Notes under the pieces: generated by a model | Seen by the model: only the letters and a program-made list of their open reading frames with translations | The model's database searches: none | Told to the model about the DNA's origin: nothing | Shown here: piece after piece, positions 38,934-48,742 of the stretch | Position numbering within the stretch: the first letter of the stretch is position 1 | How the letters are laid out: each line of letters starts with the position of its first letter | Source: Pandoraea sp. | Lineage (GTDB): Bacteria; Pseudomonadota; Gammaproteobacteria; Burkholderiales; Burkholderiaceae | Direction of reading: 5' to 3' | NCBI RefSeq assembly: GCF_004297875.1 | Contig: NZ_SCSK01000003.1 | Coordinates: 81,942-145,941 of the forward strand | Length of the DNA: 64,000 nucleotides | Translations under genes and position numbers: made by a program

Positions 38934-41255
38934 ATGCCCGATCTGCTTGCCAACCTGAACCCCGAACAACTGGCCGCCGTGACGTTGCCCGACGAGCCAG
39001 CCCTGATCCTGGCGGGGGCGGGCAGCGGCAAGACCCGTGTCCTGACCACCCGCATCGCCTGGCTGCTGCAGAACGGGCGCGTGAGTCCGGCCGGCGTGCT
39101 GGCAGTGACGTTTACCAACAAGGCGGCCAAGGAAATGCAGGCGCGCCTGTCCGCGCTGCTGCCGATCAATACCCGCGGCATGTGGATCGGCACTTTTCAC
39201 GGTCTGTGCAACCGCTTGCTGCGGGCGCATTATCACGACGCCGGGCTGCCCCAGACGTTTCAAATTCTCGATTCCCAGGACCAGTTGTCGGCCATCAAGC
39301 GCCTGCTCAAGGCGTTGAATGTCGACGACGAGAAATATCCACCCAAGAACCTGCAGTATTTCATCAACAACGCGAAAGAACAGGGTTTGCGCTCCGGGCA
39401 GGTGGAGGCCAACGACGCGTTCAACCGCAAGTTCGTCGAGCTCTATGCCGCTTACGAAGCGCAGTGCCTGCGTGAGGGGGTGGTCGACTTCGCCGAATTG
39501 CTGCTGCGCTGCTACGAGTTGCTGCAGCATAACGAGCCGCTGCGCGCGCATTACCAGGCGCGTTTCAGGCACATCCTGGTCGATGAATTCCAGGACACCA
39601 ATCGCCTGCAGTACGCATGGCTGAAGCTGCTGGCCGGGCAGCACAATGCGATTTTCGCGGTCGGCGACGACGATCAGAGCATCTATGCGTTTCGTGGCGC
39701 GAACGTCGGCAATATGGCCGATTTCGAGCGCGAATTTCACGTGCGGCATTTGATCAAGCTCGAACAGAACTATCGCTCGCACGGCAATATTCTCGATGCG
39801 GCCAATGCGCTGATCGCCCACAACGCACATCGCCTCGGCAAGAATTTGCGTACCGACGCCGGTCACGGCGAGCCGGTGCGCGTCTTTGAAGCCGCGACCG
39901 ACCTCCAGGAAGCCAACTGGCTGGTCGAGGAGATCAAGGCGCTGATCAATCAGGGCGCGGCGCGCCAGGATGTGGCCGTGCTATATCGGAGCAACGCCCA
40001 GTCGCGCGTGCTCGAGCATGCGCTGGTCGGCGCCGGCATTCCTTATCGGGTGTATGGCGGGTTGCGCTTTTTCGAGCGGCAGGAGGTCAAGCACGCGTTG
40101 GCCTACTTGCGACTGATGGAAAATCCGCGGGACGACACGGCGTTCGCCCGCGTGGTCAATTTCCCGGCGCGCGGAATCGGCGCCCGCTCTCTGGAGCAGC
40201 TCGCGGATGCCGCTCGCCTGTATAACTGCGCGATGTTCGAGGCGGTACCCTACATGACGGGCAAGGCCGGCAGCAACCTGGGTGCCTTTGTAAAGTTGAT
40301 CGAGCAAATGCGTGCTGAGACCCGGCAATTGACGTTGCCCGAGACCGTCGAATACGTTATTGATGGCAGCGGGCTCAATACCCACTACCAGACCGAGCGG
40401 GAGGGGCAGGATCGGCTGGAAAACCTGCAGGAACTGGTGCACGCGGCGGCGGCCTTCGTCAGTGAGGAGGGCTACGGCCTGGACGCGCCGGCGCGCGTGC
40501 TCGCCGTACGCAGCGCGGCGCAGGCACTGCCCGGAGCGGATGGCGAGGGGGGCGGCACTGTGGTCGATGCCGATACGCCGATTGAAATGACGCCGTTGGC
40601 GGGCTTTCTCTCGCATGCGTCGCTCGAGGCGGGCGACAATCAGGCCGAAGCCGGCCAGGACGCAGTTCAGTTGATGACGGTGCATTCGGCCAAGGGGCTC
40701 GAGTTCGCCGCCGTGTTTGTTACCGGCCTGGAGGAAGGGCTTTTTCCGCACGAAAACAGTGCGATGGAGCAGGACGGGCTCGAAGAGGAGCGCCGCCTGA
40801 TGTATGTGGCCATCACCCGTGCGAAGGAACGACTCTATCTGTCGTTTACGCAAAGCCGCATGCTGCACGGCCAGACTCGCTACAACGTGCGCTCGCGCTT
40901 TTTCGAGGAGTTGCCGGAGGGCGTATTGAAGTGGCTGACGCCGCGGGTCGCCGCAGGCTCGCGCTGGACCGGCAACGACACTGCCTGGGGCCGCAACTGG
41001 TTTGCCAGGCCGCAAGCACCGGCGCAGCCCGAGGCGTGGGCCGCGACTCCGGGCGACGTGGCACTGGCGCAGCGCTCGCGCGCGGCCGAGGCCGGCTTTC
41101 GGGTGGGGCAAGGCGTATTCCACACCAAGTTCGGCGAAGGCATTATCGTCGGGCTGGAGGGCAGCGGCGCCGATGCGCGAGCCCAGGTCAAGTTCGGGCG
41201 CCACGGCACGAAATGGTTGGCCCTCTCGGTGGCCAAGCTGCAGGCGATTGAATGA
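38934..41255 (+). CDS. uvrD: ATP-dependent DNA helicase, UvrD type
   Basis: This superfamily 1A 3'-5' helicase acts in nucleotide excision and mismatch repair. The 773-residue protein has the Q motif (LNPEQLAAV), Walker A AGAGSGKT (27-34), motif Ia (TFTNKAAKEM), Walker B ILVDEFQDTN, motif III GDDDQSIYAFRGA, motif V LMTVHSAKGLEF and motif VI MYVAITRAKERLYL. The C terminus carries a Tudor-like RVGQGVFHTKFGEGIIVGLEG segment that in UvrD/PcrA contacts RNA polymerase. Length fits UvrD and exceeds Rep. Confidence 0.95.
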   Translation: MPDLLANLNPEQLAAVTLPDEPALILAGAGSGKTRVLTTRIAWLLQNGRVSPAGVLAVTFTNKAAKEMQARLSALLPINTRGMWIGTFHGLCNRLLRAHYHDAGLPQTFQILDSQDQLSAIKRLLKALNVDDEKYPPKNLQYFINNAKEQGLRSGQVEANDAFNRKFVELYAAYEAQCLREGVVDFAELLLRCYELLQHNEPLRAHYQARFRHILVDEFQDTNRLQYAWLKLLAGQHNAIFAVGDDDQSIYAFRGANVGNMADFEREFHVRHLIKLEQNYRSHGNILDAANALIAHNAHRLGKNLRTDAGHGEPVRVFEAATDLQEANWLVEEIKALINQGAARQDVAVLYRSNAQSRVLEHALVGAGIPYRVYGGLRFFERQEVKHALAYLRLMENPRDDTAFARVVNFPARGIGARSLEQLADAARLYNCAMFEAVPYMTGKAGSNLGAFVKLIEQMRAETRQLTLPETVEYVIDGSGLNTHYQTEREGQDRLENLQELVHAAAAFVSEEGYGLDAPARVLAVRSAAQALPGADGEGGGTVVDADTPIEMTPLAGFLSHASLEAGDNQAEAGQDAVQLMTVHSAKGLEFAAVFVTGLEEGLFPHENSAMEQDGLEEERRLMYVAITRAKERLYLSFTQSRMLHGQTRYNVRSRFFEELPEGVLKWLTPRVAAGSRWTGNDTAWGRNWFARPQAPAQPEAWAATPGDVALAQRSRAAEAGFRVGQGVFHTKFGEGIIVGLEGSGADARAQVKFGRHGTKWLALSVAKLQAIE

Positions 41256-41294
41256 TCCGGGCGCGGGCCGGGATGGCTCGAGCGCCAGCGTGGC

Positions 41295-42113
41295 TTATAA
41301 GCCGATGGTAGGCGGGGTGACGTTCTTCTCGTCGATCGCGCCGATTTCCTGGACGCCGAAACATCCCCGATAGGTCGCGTAAAACGAGCAATACAGCACG
41401 GCCGTGAGCAGGATCGAGAACGGCATCAGGATGATGCTGGCGAATTTTCCGATGCCCAGCGCGGTGAACAGCAACACCATGGCCAGCGGCACGAGTGTGG
41501 CGATCGTGCCGGTCAACAAGGCATAGGTAATGAACGCCCCCCGATTGCGCCAGCATGCGACCCAACTGAAGAACAGCGCCTTGACCGGCGGCAGATCGTG
41601 CCAGGCGACCAGCACGGGGGCGAACCAGAACACCATGGCGACGGGAATATAAGCGATGGCCGCGATCAGCATCGCTCCCGACAGATTGGTGGTCTCGAAG
41701 GCGCTATCGTCGAGACGGCCGCCGAAGAGCATGAACTTGAAAAGTTCGCCGCCGTCCATGATTGCCGAGACCGCGAATACGAGGGCCACCGCCACGATGT
41801 AGCAGACGCCCAGCGCAATCAGCCGCCGCGCTACCGAACGGCCGTGTGAGCGAAATCCGGCAAGCAGGATAGTCGGGTAAGCGGGCTTGTTCTTGATGAC
41901 GTCGCGGCAAGCTGCCATGAAACCCACCGACAGGCCGGGAATGAACAGCAACGGCAGCACCGCCCCCACGAACGGGAGCAGCGAAATGGCCATCATGGCG
42001 AACAAGTAGGCGAACAGCAGCGTCAGGAACGTGAGAGGGCTTTTGCGAAAGAGCCAAAGGCCTTGGCGCAGCCACACGTAACCGGTTTTGGGCGAGACTT
42101 CTAGCAGTTGCAT
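41295..42113 (-). CDS. BPSS1780-family integral membrane protein
   Basis: The 272-residue protein has a short soluble start (LEVSPKTGYVWLRQGLWLFRKSPLTF) and about six membrane segments. The start and the PGLSVGFMAACRDVIKNK segment are the features of the BPSS1780 family, which is named after a Burkholderia pseudomallei protein and has no established function. It lies 15 bases downstream of thrB on the same strand and is likely co-transcribed with it. It converges with uvrD; no clear terminator is seen in the 39-base gap. Confidence 0.83.
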   Translation of the reverse strand: MQLLEVSPKTGYVWLRQGLWLFRKSPLTFLTLLFAYLFAMMAISLLPFVGAVLPLLFIPGLSVGFMAACRDVIKNKPAYPTILLAGFRSHGRSVARRLIALGVCYIVAVALVFAVSAIMDGGELFKFMLFGGRLDDSAFETTNLSGAMLIAAIAYIPVAMVFWFAPVLVAWHDLPPVKALFFSWVACWRNRGAFITYALLTGTIATLVPLAMVLLFTALGIGKFASIILMPFSILLTAVLYCSFYATYRGCFGVQEIGAIDEKNVTPPTIGL

Positions 42114-42128
42114 AGATCGAGGAAAGGG

Positions 42129-43112
42129 TTATTGCGGCCAAGGCACGGCCGGTGCGCCAATGCGCTGGCGCAGAATTCGCTCAAAGTGGCCCGGATCGTG
42201 GGGTTTTAGCATTTCCGCAGCACGCGGCAGGTGGTAATCATACAGGCGTGAGAGCCAGAAGCGCAGCGCTCCGGCGCGCAGCATCGCCCGCCAGCACGTG
42301 GCTTCGGCCGGGCCCAGGGGGCGCACCGCGTGATAAGCCTCGAGCAGCGCCAGGCAGCGCGTGGCATCGATCTGGCCGGATGCCGGTTCGCTGCACCAAT
42401 CGTTGACGGTGACGGCAATATCGAACAGCCACTTGTCGCAGCCGGCGAAGTAGAAATCGAAAAATCCGCCCAGGCGATCGGTCGTTCCGTTTTTCGGATC
42501 GCCGTCGACGAACAGCACGTTGTCGCGGAACAGATCGCAATGGCACGGGCCTTGCGGTAAGCCGAGGTAGTCAGCCGAGGCAAAGACCTGCTCCTGGTAG
42601 TCCATTTCCGTACGCAGCAGCACGCTTTCCTGCTCGCTCAGGAACGGCAACACCGCCGGCACCGCCTGGCGCCACCACGGCAAGCTGCGCAAATTCGGCT
42701 GAAAGTATGCGTAGTCCTGGCCGGCCAGGTGCAAACGCGCCAGCATGTCGCCAACCTGCGCGCAGTGCAGCTCTGTTGGCTGCAGGTGCGAGCGGCCGGC
42801 CAATTTGGTGACGATGGCTGCCGGCTTGCCGCACAGTTCGCCGAGCAGTTTGCCGCGCTCATCGGGCACAGGGTCGGGCACAGGAATGCCATGACCGGCG
42901 AGGTGCTGCATCAGGTTGAGATAAAAAGGTAATTGCTCAGCCGTCAGGTTCTCGAACAGCGTGAGAACAAACTCGCCCCGTTCGGTGGTGAGAAAGTAGT
43001 TGGTGTTTTCGATCCCGGAGGAGATGCCGCGAAAATCCAGAACCTGCCCCAGCGCATAGTTTTGCAGCCAGTTGTTGAGTTGGTCGCGAGTGACGGAAGT
43101 AAAGACGGCCAT
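42129..43112 (-). CDS. thrB: Homoserine kinase, ThrB type of the APH fold
   Basis: The enzyme phosphorylates homoserine in threonine synthesis. The 327-residue protein belongs to the aminoglycoside-phosphotransferase fold (ThrB_alt), not the GHMP fold of E. coli ThrB. It shows [14 protein letters not shown] (nucleotide loop), the catalytic [11 protein letters not shown] and the metal-binding [20 protein letters not shown]. The ATG at 43112 starts [12 protein letters not shown], the conserved N terminus; an in-frame codon eight residues earlier is less likely. A DUF2782 protein gene lies upstream on the same strand. Confidence 0.93.
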   Translation of the reverse strand: MAVFTSVTRDQLNNWLQNYALGQVLDFRGISSGIENTNYFLTTERGEFVLTLFENLTAEQLPFYLNLMQHLAGHGIPVPDPVPDERGKLLGELCGKPAAIVTKLAGRSHLQPTELHCAQVGDMLARLHLAGQDYAYFQPNLRSLPWWRQAVPAVLPFLSEQESVLLRTEMDYQEQVFASADYLGLPQGPCHCDLFRDNVLFVDGDPKNGTTDRLGGFFDFYFAGCDKWLFDIAVTVNDWCSEPASGQIDATRCLALLEAYHAVRPLGPAEATCWRAMLRAGALRFWLSRLYDYHLPRAAEMLKPHDPGHFERILRQRIGAPAVPWPQ

Positions 43113-43217
43113 GCAAGCAATGTCGAGGTCAAACAAGCATTCCGAGGCCGGCGCGACGCGCCATGCTGCCCCGGGTGGGTCGCGGCCTGCTGGACCAGGC
43201 CAGCGGAAGGAGCGCGG

Positions 43218-43568
43218 TCAGAATTTCAATCCGACGGATGGCAGACGCTGATCCTGTGAGTTGTTGTCGCGGATCTTGGGCGAGCTGTCCAGCGGTTGGG
43301 CCATATGATAGTTGGTGCCGAAGCCGGAGTGAACGTCGATTTCCGGCAGTTTGCCGCGATCGCGGTATTCGGTGACGCTCGTGCCGTCCTTGTCCCGGGT
43401 ATAAAAGCTCGGCTTGCGATCCTGATTCAAGTCGACGGTGGCATGGCTGGACGCCGCCGCGGTGGCTTGCTGCACCCGTTGAGCCTCTGTGATGTGAGGT
43501 TGAGCAAGGGCAGGCAGCGCGGCGAGGGCCAGCGCGCCGAGGCCGATCGACACAAAGAGCGGTTTCAT
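43218..43568 (-). CDS. Exported DUF2782-like protein
   Basis: The 116-residue product has a signal peptide (residues 1-22, cleavage likely after ALA in PALAQ) and a segment FYTRDKDGTSVTEYRDRGKLPEIDV that matches the DUF2782 pattern 'DGTxVxEYRxxGxLxxIxV'. The family is found near polA in several proteobacteria, as here, but its function is unknown. AGAAAAAAC precedes the ATG. The 156-base gap to the LOG gene shows no gene. Confidence 0.78.
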   Translation of the reverse strand: MKPLFVSIGLGALALAALPALAQPHITEAQRVQQATAAASSHATVDLNQDRKPSFYTRDKDGTSVTEYRDRGKLPEIDVHSGFGTNYHMAQPLDSSPKIRDNNSQDQRLPSVGLKF

Positions 43569-43724
43569 GTTTTTTCTCCGGGTTTATGCTGAGTATTCTA
43601 GCAAATGCAGCGCGGCGAAACCTGCCGTGGCGCTACGTCGGCGCCGGTTCGGGCAGGGGCATTGACGCCGGTTCTCCGCGCCTTCGGGAGCATTGCGCAA
43701 GGCGCGGGGCGGGTGGGGAGCCGT

Positions 43725-44459
43725 TTATAGGTAGAACATTTTGTCGCTGGCTTGCGGCTCGGCTTCCGTGTGGTCGTCGTAAAAATCGAAAACCGCCCGA
43801 AGAATGGCGTCGGGATCGTCGAGTACCGTAACGAGATCCAGATCGTGCGGCCCGATCAGGCCCATCGGCAGCATCGTGCTGCGACACCAGTCGAGCAGGC
43901 CTTGCCAGAATTCGCTGCCCACCAGGATGATCGGTACGTGCCGCGATTTTTGCGTTTGGATCAGCGTCATCACTTCCGAGAGTTCGTCGAGCGTGCCAAA
44001 GCCGCCGGGCATGATGATGAAGGCGTCCGAATTCTTGACGAAGGTGACCTTGCGTGTGAAAAAGTGACGAAAACGCAGGGAAATGTCCTGGTATTGGTTG
44101 CCTTTTTGCTCGTGCGGCAATTCGATATTCAGTCCAACCGTGGGCGAGGCGCCGCCGTGCGCGCCCTTGTTCGCCGCTTCCATGATGCCAGGGCCACCGC
44201 CGGAGATCACGGCGAAGCCCGCATCGGAGAATTTGCGGGCGATCGACATGGTCAATTTGTAGTAGGGCGACTTCGCTTTGATGCGGGCGCTGCCATAGAT
44301 GCTCACCGCTGGCCGAATCTCGGATAGGTATTCGGCCGCCTCGATGAACTCTGCCATAATCGTGAACATCTGCCACGATGCGCGAGCCTTCTTTGCTGTG
44401 GCCCGCTCATGGTCTGCGAGCATGCGCAGACTCGGGATTACTTTTCTTCTCTTGGTCAT
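43725..44459 (-). CDS. LOG-family nucleotide 5'-monophosphate phosphoribohydrolase
   Basis: The 244-residue protein has the two LOG signatures SGGGPGIMEA (86-95) and PGGFGTLDE (151-159). LOG proteins release the base from nucleoside monophosphates such as cytokinin nucleotides or AMP; older databases call them lysine decarboxylases in error. An N-terminal helical extension (1-48) precedes the core, as in the longer TIGR00730 subgroup. The ATG used here (44459) directly abuts the polA ATG on the other strand, so the true start may lie further in, at 44423. Confidence 0.87.
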   Translation of the reverse strand: MTKRRKVIPSLRMLADHERATAKKARASWQMFTIMAEFIEAAEYLSEIRPAVSIYGSARIKAKSPYYKLTMSIARKFSDAGFAVISGGGPGIMEAANKGAHGGASPTVGLNIELPHEQKGNQYQDISLRFRHFFTRKVTFVKNSDAFIIMPGGFGTLDELSEVMTLIQTQKSRHVPIILVGSEFWQGLLDWCRSTMLPMGLIGPHDLDLVTVLDDPDAILRAVFDFYDDHTEAEPQASDKMFYL

Positions 44460-47216
44460 ATGTCGGAACAAAACTACTTGAAGGGTAAGACTCTTTTATT
44501 GGTCGATGGTTCGAGTTATCTCTACCGAGCCTACCACGCCCTTCCCGATTTGCGAGGCCCGACCGGGGAGCCGACCGGCGCCGTCTACGGCATCGTGAAT
44601 ATGCTGCGGCGCTTACGCAAGGACGTTCATGCAGAGTATAGCGCTTGTGTGTTCGACGCCAAGGGCAAGACTTTCCGGGATGACTGGTATCCGCAGTACA
44701 AGGCCAACCGCCCATCGATGCCCGAGGATCTGGCCCGCCAGATCGAACCAATCCACGAGGCCGTGCGCGCCCTCGGGTGGCCGCTGTTGATGATCGATGG
44801 CGTAGAGGCCGACGACGTGATCGGCACGTTGGCTCGGCGGGCCGCCGCCGCTGGCATGCGCGTGGTGATTTCCACCGGCGACAAGGACTTGGCCCAACTG
44901 GTCGACGATCAGGTCACGCTGGTCAACACAATGAGCAACGAAACGCTCGACCCGGCTGCCGTGACCGCCAAATTCGGCGTGCCGCCAGAGCTCATCGTCG
45001 ATTATCTGACGCTGATGGGCGATACCGTGGACAACGTGCCCGGTGTGTCGAAAGTCGGACCTAAGACAGCCGCCAAGTGGCTCGCCCAATATGGCACGCT
45101 GGATAACCTGATCGCTCATGCGGAGGAGATCAAGGGGGCGGTCGGCAACAATCTTCGGGAGGCACTGTCGTGGCTGCCGACGGGGCGCAAGCTGGTCACC
45201 GTGGTGACGGACTGCGATCTGAACCCGCATGTGGAATCCATTGAAGCCTCGCTGCCGGCGCAGCCCGAGCAACGTGACCAGTTGCGATCATTTTTCAAGC
45301 GCCACGGCTTCAAAACCTGGTTGCGCGAAGTCGAGGCGGGTGACGGCGATGCCGGCGACGGTGACGCGGATGTCGTCGGCGCGAGTCCGAGCGAGGGGCG
45401 GGGGGAACTGCCGCGCGATTACGAGGCGGTGGTCGATTGGCCGACTTTCGATGCCTGGCTGAAAAAAATCGAAACCGCAGAGCTGACCGCGTTCGATACC
45501 GAGACGACGTCACTGGATGCCTTGCAGGCGAAAATCGTCGGACTGTCGGTATCCGTGGCGCCGGGGCACGCTGCTTACGTACCGCTCGCACACCGTGCGC
45601 CCGGGGGGGAAGCGCAGTTGCCGCGAGACCAGGTGTTGGCCCGGCTAAAGCCCTGGCTGGAGAGCGACGCGCACAAAAAGGTAGGACAGCATTTGAAGTA
45701 CGACACGCATGTTCTGGCCAATCAGGGCATTACGCTGCGTGGCGTGGCGCACGACACGCTGCTCGAATCCTACGTGCTGGAGTCGCATCGCTCGCACGAT
45801 ATGGACAGCCTGGCCGAGCGGCACCTGGGCGTCAAGACGATCAAATACGAAGACGTGTGTGGCAAGGGCGCGGGGCAAATCGGCTTCGACGAGGTGCCCA
45901 TCGAGCGCGCGACCGAATACGCGGCCGAGGACGCCGATATCACGCTGCGCCTGCATTACGTGCTCTATCCAGATATCGAGCGTGCGCCGGGCCTGCACTA
46001 TGTCTACGAGAAGATCGAGCTGCCGGTGGCGCGTGTGCTGGGCGTCATCGAGCGCAACGGCGTGCTGATCGACAGCGCGCTGCTCGTCAAGCAAAGCCAT
46101 GAACTTGGTAACCGGATGATCGAGCTCGAAGCCGAAGCGCACAAGCTCGCCGGACAACCGTTCAACTTGAACTCACCCAAGCAGATCGGCGAGATTTTCT
46201 TCCAGCAACTCAAGTTGCCGGTAGTGAAAAAAACCGCCAGCGGTGCGCCATCGACCGACGAAGAAGTGCTGCAAAAGCTGGCGGAAGATTATCCGTTGCC
46301 CAAAGTGCTGCTCGATTATCGCGGCCTGTCCAAGCTGAAGTCGACGTACACGGACAAATTGCCCAAGATGGTGAATCCGGCAACCGGCCGCGTCCACACC
46401 AATTATGCGCAGGCCGTGGCGGTGACCGGCCGCCTGGCGTCGAACGACCCGAACCTGCAGAACATTCCGGTACGCACCGGCGAGGGCCGCAGAATTCGCG
46501 AGGCCTTTATCGCGCCGCCCGGGCGCAGCATCGTGTCGGCGGATTACTCGCAAATCGAGTTGCGCATCATGGCGCATATTTCGGGCGACGAGCGTCTGAC
46601 ACGTGCGTTCACCGACGGCGAGGATATTCACCGGGCCACTGCGGCGGAAATTTTTGGCGTGAGCCCGCAGGATGTATCGAGCGAGCAGCGCCGCCATGCC
46701 AAGGTCGTCAATTTCGGCCTGATCTACGGCATGAGCGCGTTTGGCCTGGCGGCCAGCCTGGGTATCGAGCGCGACGCCGCCAAGCATTACATCGATCGCT
46801 ATTTCATGCGCTACCCCGGTGTTGCCAACTATATGGAGCAGACCCGCAAGAGCGCCAAAGAGCATGGCTATGTGGAAACCGTCTTTGGACGCCGCCTGTG
46901 GTTGCCGGAGATCAACGGCGGTAACGGCCCGCGCCGGCAGGCGGCGGAGCGCGCGGCGATCAACGCGCCGATGCAGGGCACCGCGGCGGACCTGATCAAG
47001 CTATCGATGATTGCCGTGCAGGACTGGCTCGAACGCGACCGACTGGCGACGCTGATGATCATGCAGGTTCACGACGAACTGGTGTTGGAAGTCCCCGATA
47101 CGGAATTGGCCGTGGTGCGCAAAAAATTACCGGAGCTCATGTGCTCCGTGGCGAAACTCAAGGTCCCGCTGGTCGCCGAAGTCGGCGTGGGCCGCAACTG
47201 GGAAGAGGCTCATTGA
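44460..47216 (+). CDS. polA: DNA polymerase I
   Basis: Pol I fills gaps and removes RNA primers. The 918-residue protein has the 5' nuclease (about 1-290; VFDAKGKTFRDDWYPQYKANRP, STGDKDLAQLV, GDTVDNVPGVSKVGPKTA), a 3'-5' exonuclease domain whose Asp346-Glu348 in AFDTETTSLD are intact, so proofreading is likely, and the polymerase domain with DYSQIELRIMAHIS and MQVHDELVLEV. A Gly/Asp-rich linker (GDGDAGDGDAD near 295-304) joins the first two domains. No clear Shine-Dalgarno precedes the ATG, which abuts the LOG start on the opposite strand. Confidence 0.97.
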   Translation: MSEQNYLKGKTLLLVDGSSYLYRAYHALPDLRGPTGEPTGAVYGIVNMLRRLRKDVHAEYSACVFDAKGKTFRDDWYPQYKANRPSMPEDLARQIEPIHEAVRALGWPLLMIDGVEADDVIGTLARRAAAAGMRVVISTGDKDLAQLVDDQVTLVNTMSNETLDPAAVTAKFGVPPELIVDYLTLMGDTVDNVPGVSKVGPKTAAKWLAQYGTLDNLIAHAEEIKGAVGNNLREALSWLPTGRKLVTVVTDCDLNPHVESIEASLPAQPEQRDQLRSFFKRHGFKTWLREVEAGDGDAGDGDADVVGASPSEGRGELPRDYEAVVDWPTFDAWLKKIETAELTAFDTETTSLDALQAKIVGLSVSVAPGHAAYVPLAHRAPGGEAQLPRDQVLARLKPWLESDAHKKVGQHLKYDTHVLANQGITLRGVAHDTLLESYVLESHRSHDMDSLAERHLGVKTIKYEDVCGKGAGQIGFDEVPIERATEYAAEDADITLRLHYVLYPDIERAPGLHYVYEKIELPVARVLGVIERNGVLIDSALLVKQSHELGNRMIELEAEAHKLAGQPFNLNSPKQIGEIFFQQLKLPVVKKTASGAPSTDEEVLQKLAEDYPLPKVLLDYRGLSKLKSTYTDKLPKMVNPATGRVHTNYAQAVAVTGRLASNDPNLQNIPVRTGEGRRIREAFIAPPGRSIVSADYSQIELRIMAHISGDERLTRAFTDGEDIHRATAAEIFGVSPQDVSSEQRRHAKVVNFGLIYGMSAFGLAASLGIERDAAKHYIDRYFMRYPGVANYMEQTRKSAKEHGYVETVFGRRLWLPEINGGNGPRRQAAERAAINAPMQGTAADLIKLSMIAVQDWLERDRLATLMIMQVHDELVLEVPDTELAVVRKKLPELMCSVAKLKVPLVAEVGVGRNWEEAH

Positions 47217-47338
47217 AGCGGTTGGGTCGATGAACCCGATAAGGGTTATGCGCCCGCCGGTATGTCGCTGCGTCCGACTTGCGGTAATTTGCGCGCAGCA
47301 TACAACATTTATGCACATACTATAGCTGGGGAGGCTAT

Positions 47339-48691
47339 GTGAGCCTGCATCGTATCGTTGTCGTGGGTGGCGGCGCCGGGGGCCTGGAGTTGGTGACTCG
47401 CCTGGGCAACAAGCTCGGACGCTCGGGCAAGGCGCGCATTATTCTGGTCGACCGGTATCCGACCCATATCTGGAAGCCGTTGCTGCACGAGGTGGCGGCC
47501 GGCAGCATGGACCCATTCGCCCATCAGCTGGAGTACGCCGCGCAGGCGCGTTGGCATGGCTTCGAGTTTCAGCAGGGGGAACTGATCGGGCTCGACCGCT
47601 TGGCGAAAACCATCACGTTGGCCGCCCTTCCGGCCGGCAAGGACGACGGCATTGGCGATTTGCTGCCGCAACGCGCGATCGGATACGACACGCTGGTGTT
47701 GGCAATCGGCAGTACCACGCACTTTTTCGGCGTGCCGGGCGCGCAGGAGCACGCCATTGCACTTGACACCGCCGAGCAGGCGGAGAGATTTCGCCGCAGG
47801 CTGATCGCGGCCTGCATGCGCGCGCAGCATTGCGTCGAGTCTGATCCAGCGGCTGCGAGCGCTGGCCAGCCCGAGCCGGCGCCTCGGCAGGTGCACATTG
47901 CCATCGTCGGCGCCGGCGCGACCGGGGTCGAACTCTCCGCCGAATTGCGCAATACCGCGCAGGTCCTGAGCAGCTATGGGTTGCACCGACTGGATCCGCA
48001 CAACGATATCCGGATTACCTTGATCGAGGCAGGGCCACGCATTCTGCCGGCCCTGTCGGAGCGCGTGGCCACGGTCACGGCCGGGTTGCTGGGCAAGCTC
48101 AATGTAGAGATCTCGGCCGGCGATCCGGTTAGCCAGGTTCGAACCGATCAGGTGGTCACCGCCAGCGGGCGCGTCATCCCGGCCGACCTGACGGTCTGGG
48201 CGGCCGGCATCAAGGCCCCGCAGATTCTGGCCGAACTTGGTGGCTTGTCGGTTAATCGCCAAAATCAGATCCAGGTGGGCGCAACGCTGCAAAGTGCGAC
48301 GGACCCCGACATTTTCGCTTTCGGCGATTGCGCGAGCTGCGCCTGGCCCGAGCGCGGCAGCGTGGTGCCGCCGCGCGCTCAGGCAGCCCACCAGCAAGCC
48401 AGTTTCCTGTTCGGGGCGCTGCAACGTCGCCTGGCGGGCCAGCCATTGCCGGCGTTCCATTACCGCGATTTCGGCTCGTTGGTCTCCCTGGGCCGCTTCA
48501 GCGCGGTCGGCAATTTGATGGGCGGCCTGATTGGCGGGAGCATGTTTATCGAAGGGCTGATGGCCCGGTTGATGTACACGTCACTGTATCGGATGCACGT
48601 AATGGCATTGCACGGATGGTCGCGCATGGTGCTCGATACGATCGCGCACCGCCTGCGGCGCACGACGCTGCCGCGCGTCAAGCTGCATTGA
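47339..48691 (+). CDS. ndh: Type II NADH dehydrogenase-like flavoprotein
   Basis: The 450-residue protein has an FAD-binding Rossmann motif (VVVGGGAGGLELVTRLG, 7-22), the TLVLAIGSTTHFFGVPG segment, a second nucleotide motif IVGAGATGVELSAEL for NADH and the C-terminal FAFGDCA motif. It ends with a hydrophobic/amphipathic region that would bind the membrane. This is the layout of NDH-2, which passes electrons from NADH to quinone without pumping protons. The GTG start at 47339 has GGGGAGG five bases upstream; an ATG two bases earlier is out of frame. Confidence 0.88.
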   Translation: MSLHRIVVVGGGAGGLELVTRLGNKLGRSGKARIILVDRYPTHIWKPLLHEVAAGSMDPFAHQLEYAAQARWHGFEFQQGELIGLDRLAKTITLAALPAGKDDGIGDLLPQRAIGYDTLVLAIGSTTHFFGVPGAQEHAIALDTAEQAERFRRRLIAACMRAQHCVESDPAAASAGQPEPAPRQVHIAIVGAGATGVELSAELRNTAQVLSSYGLHRLDPHNDIRITLIEAGPRILPALSERVATVTAGLLGKLNVEISAGDPVSQVRTDQVVTASGRVIPADLTVWAAGIKAPQILAELGGLSVNRQNQIQVGATLQSATDPDIFAFGDCASCAWPERGSVVPPRAQAAHQQASFLFGALQRRLAGQPLPAFHYRDFGSLVSLGRFSAVGNLMGGLIGGSMFIEGLMARLMYTSLYRMHVMALHGWSRMVLDTIAHRLRRTTLPRVKLH

Positions 48692-48701
48692 CCGCGGCAA
48701 C

Positions 48702-48739
48702 GGCTGGGCGGGCCGGCGAAATCGCCGGCCCGCCCAGCC
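48702..48739. terminator. Large perfect inverted repeat between ndh and the rhodanese gene
   Basis: Bases 48702-48719 and 48722-48739 are perfect reverse complements (18 base pairs, two bases between them; start GGCTGGGCGG). It lies 10 bases after the ndh stop and ends three bases before the converging rhodanese stop. No T run follows on either strand, so it may stop RNA polymerase weakly or mainly protect 3' ends. Confidence 0.55.
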
Positions 48740-48742
48740 TGG

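Noticed and set aside
43725..44459. Lysine decarboxylase function for the LOG gene
   Set aside because: The PGGFGTLDE motif marks nucleotide phosphoribohydrolases; the lysine decarboxylase name is a historical error.
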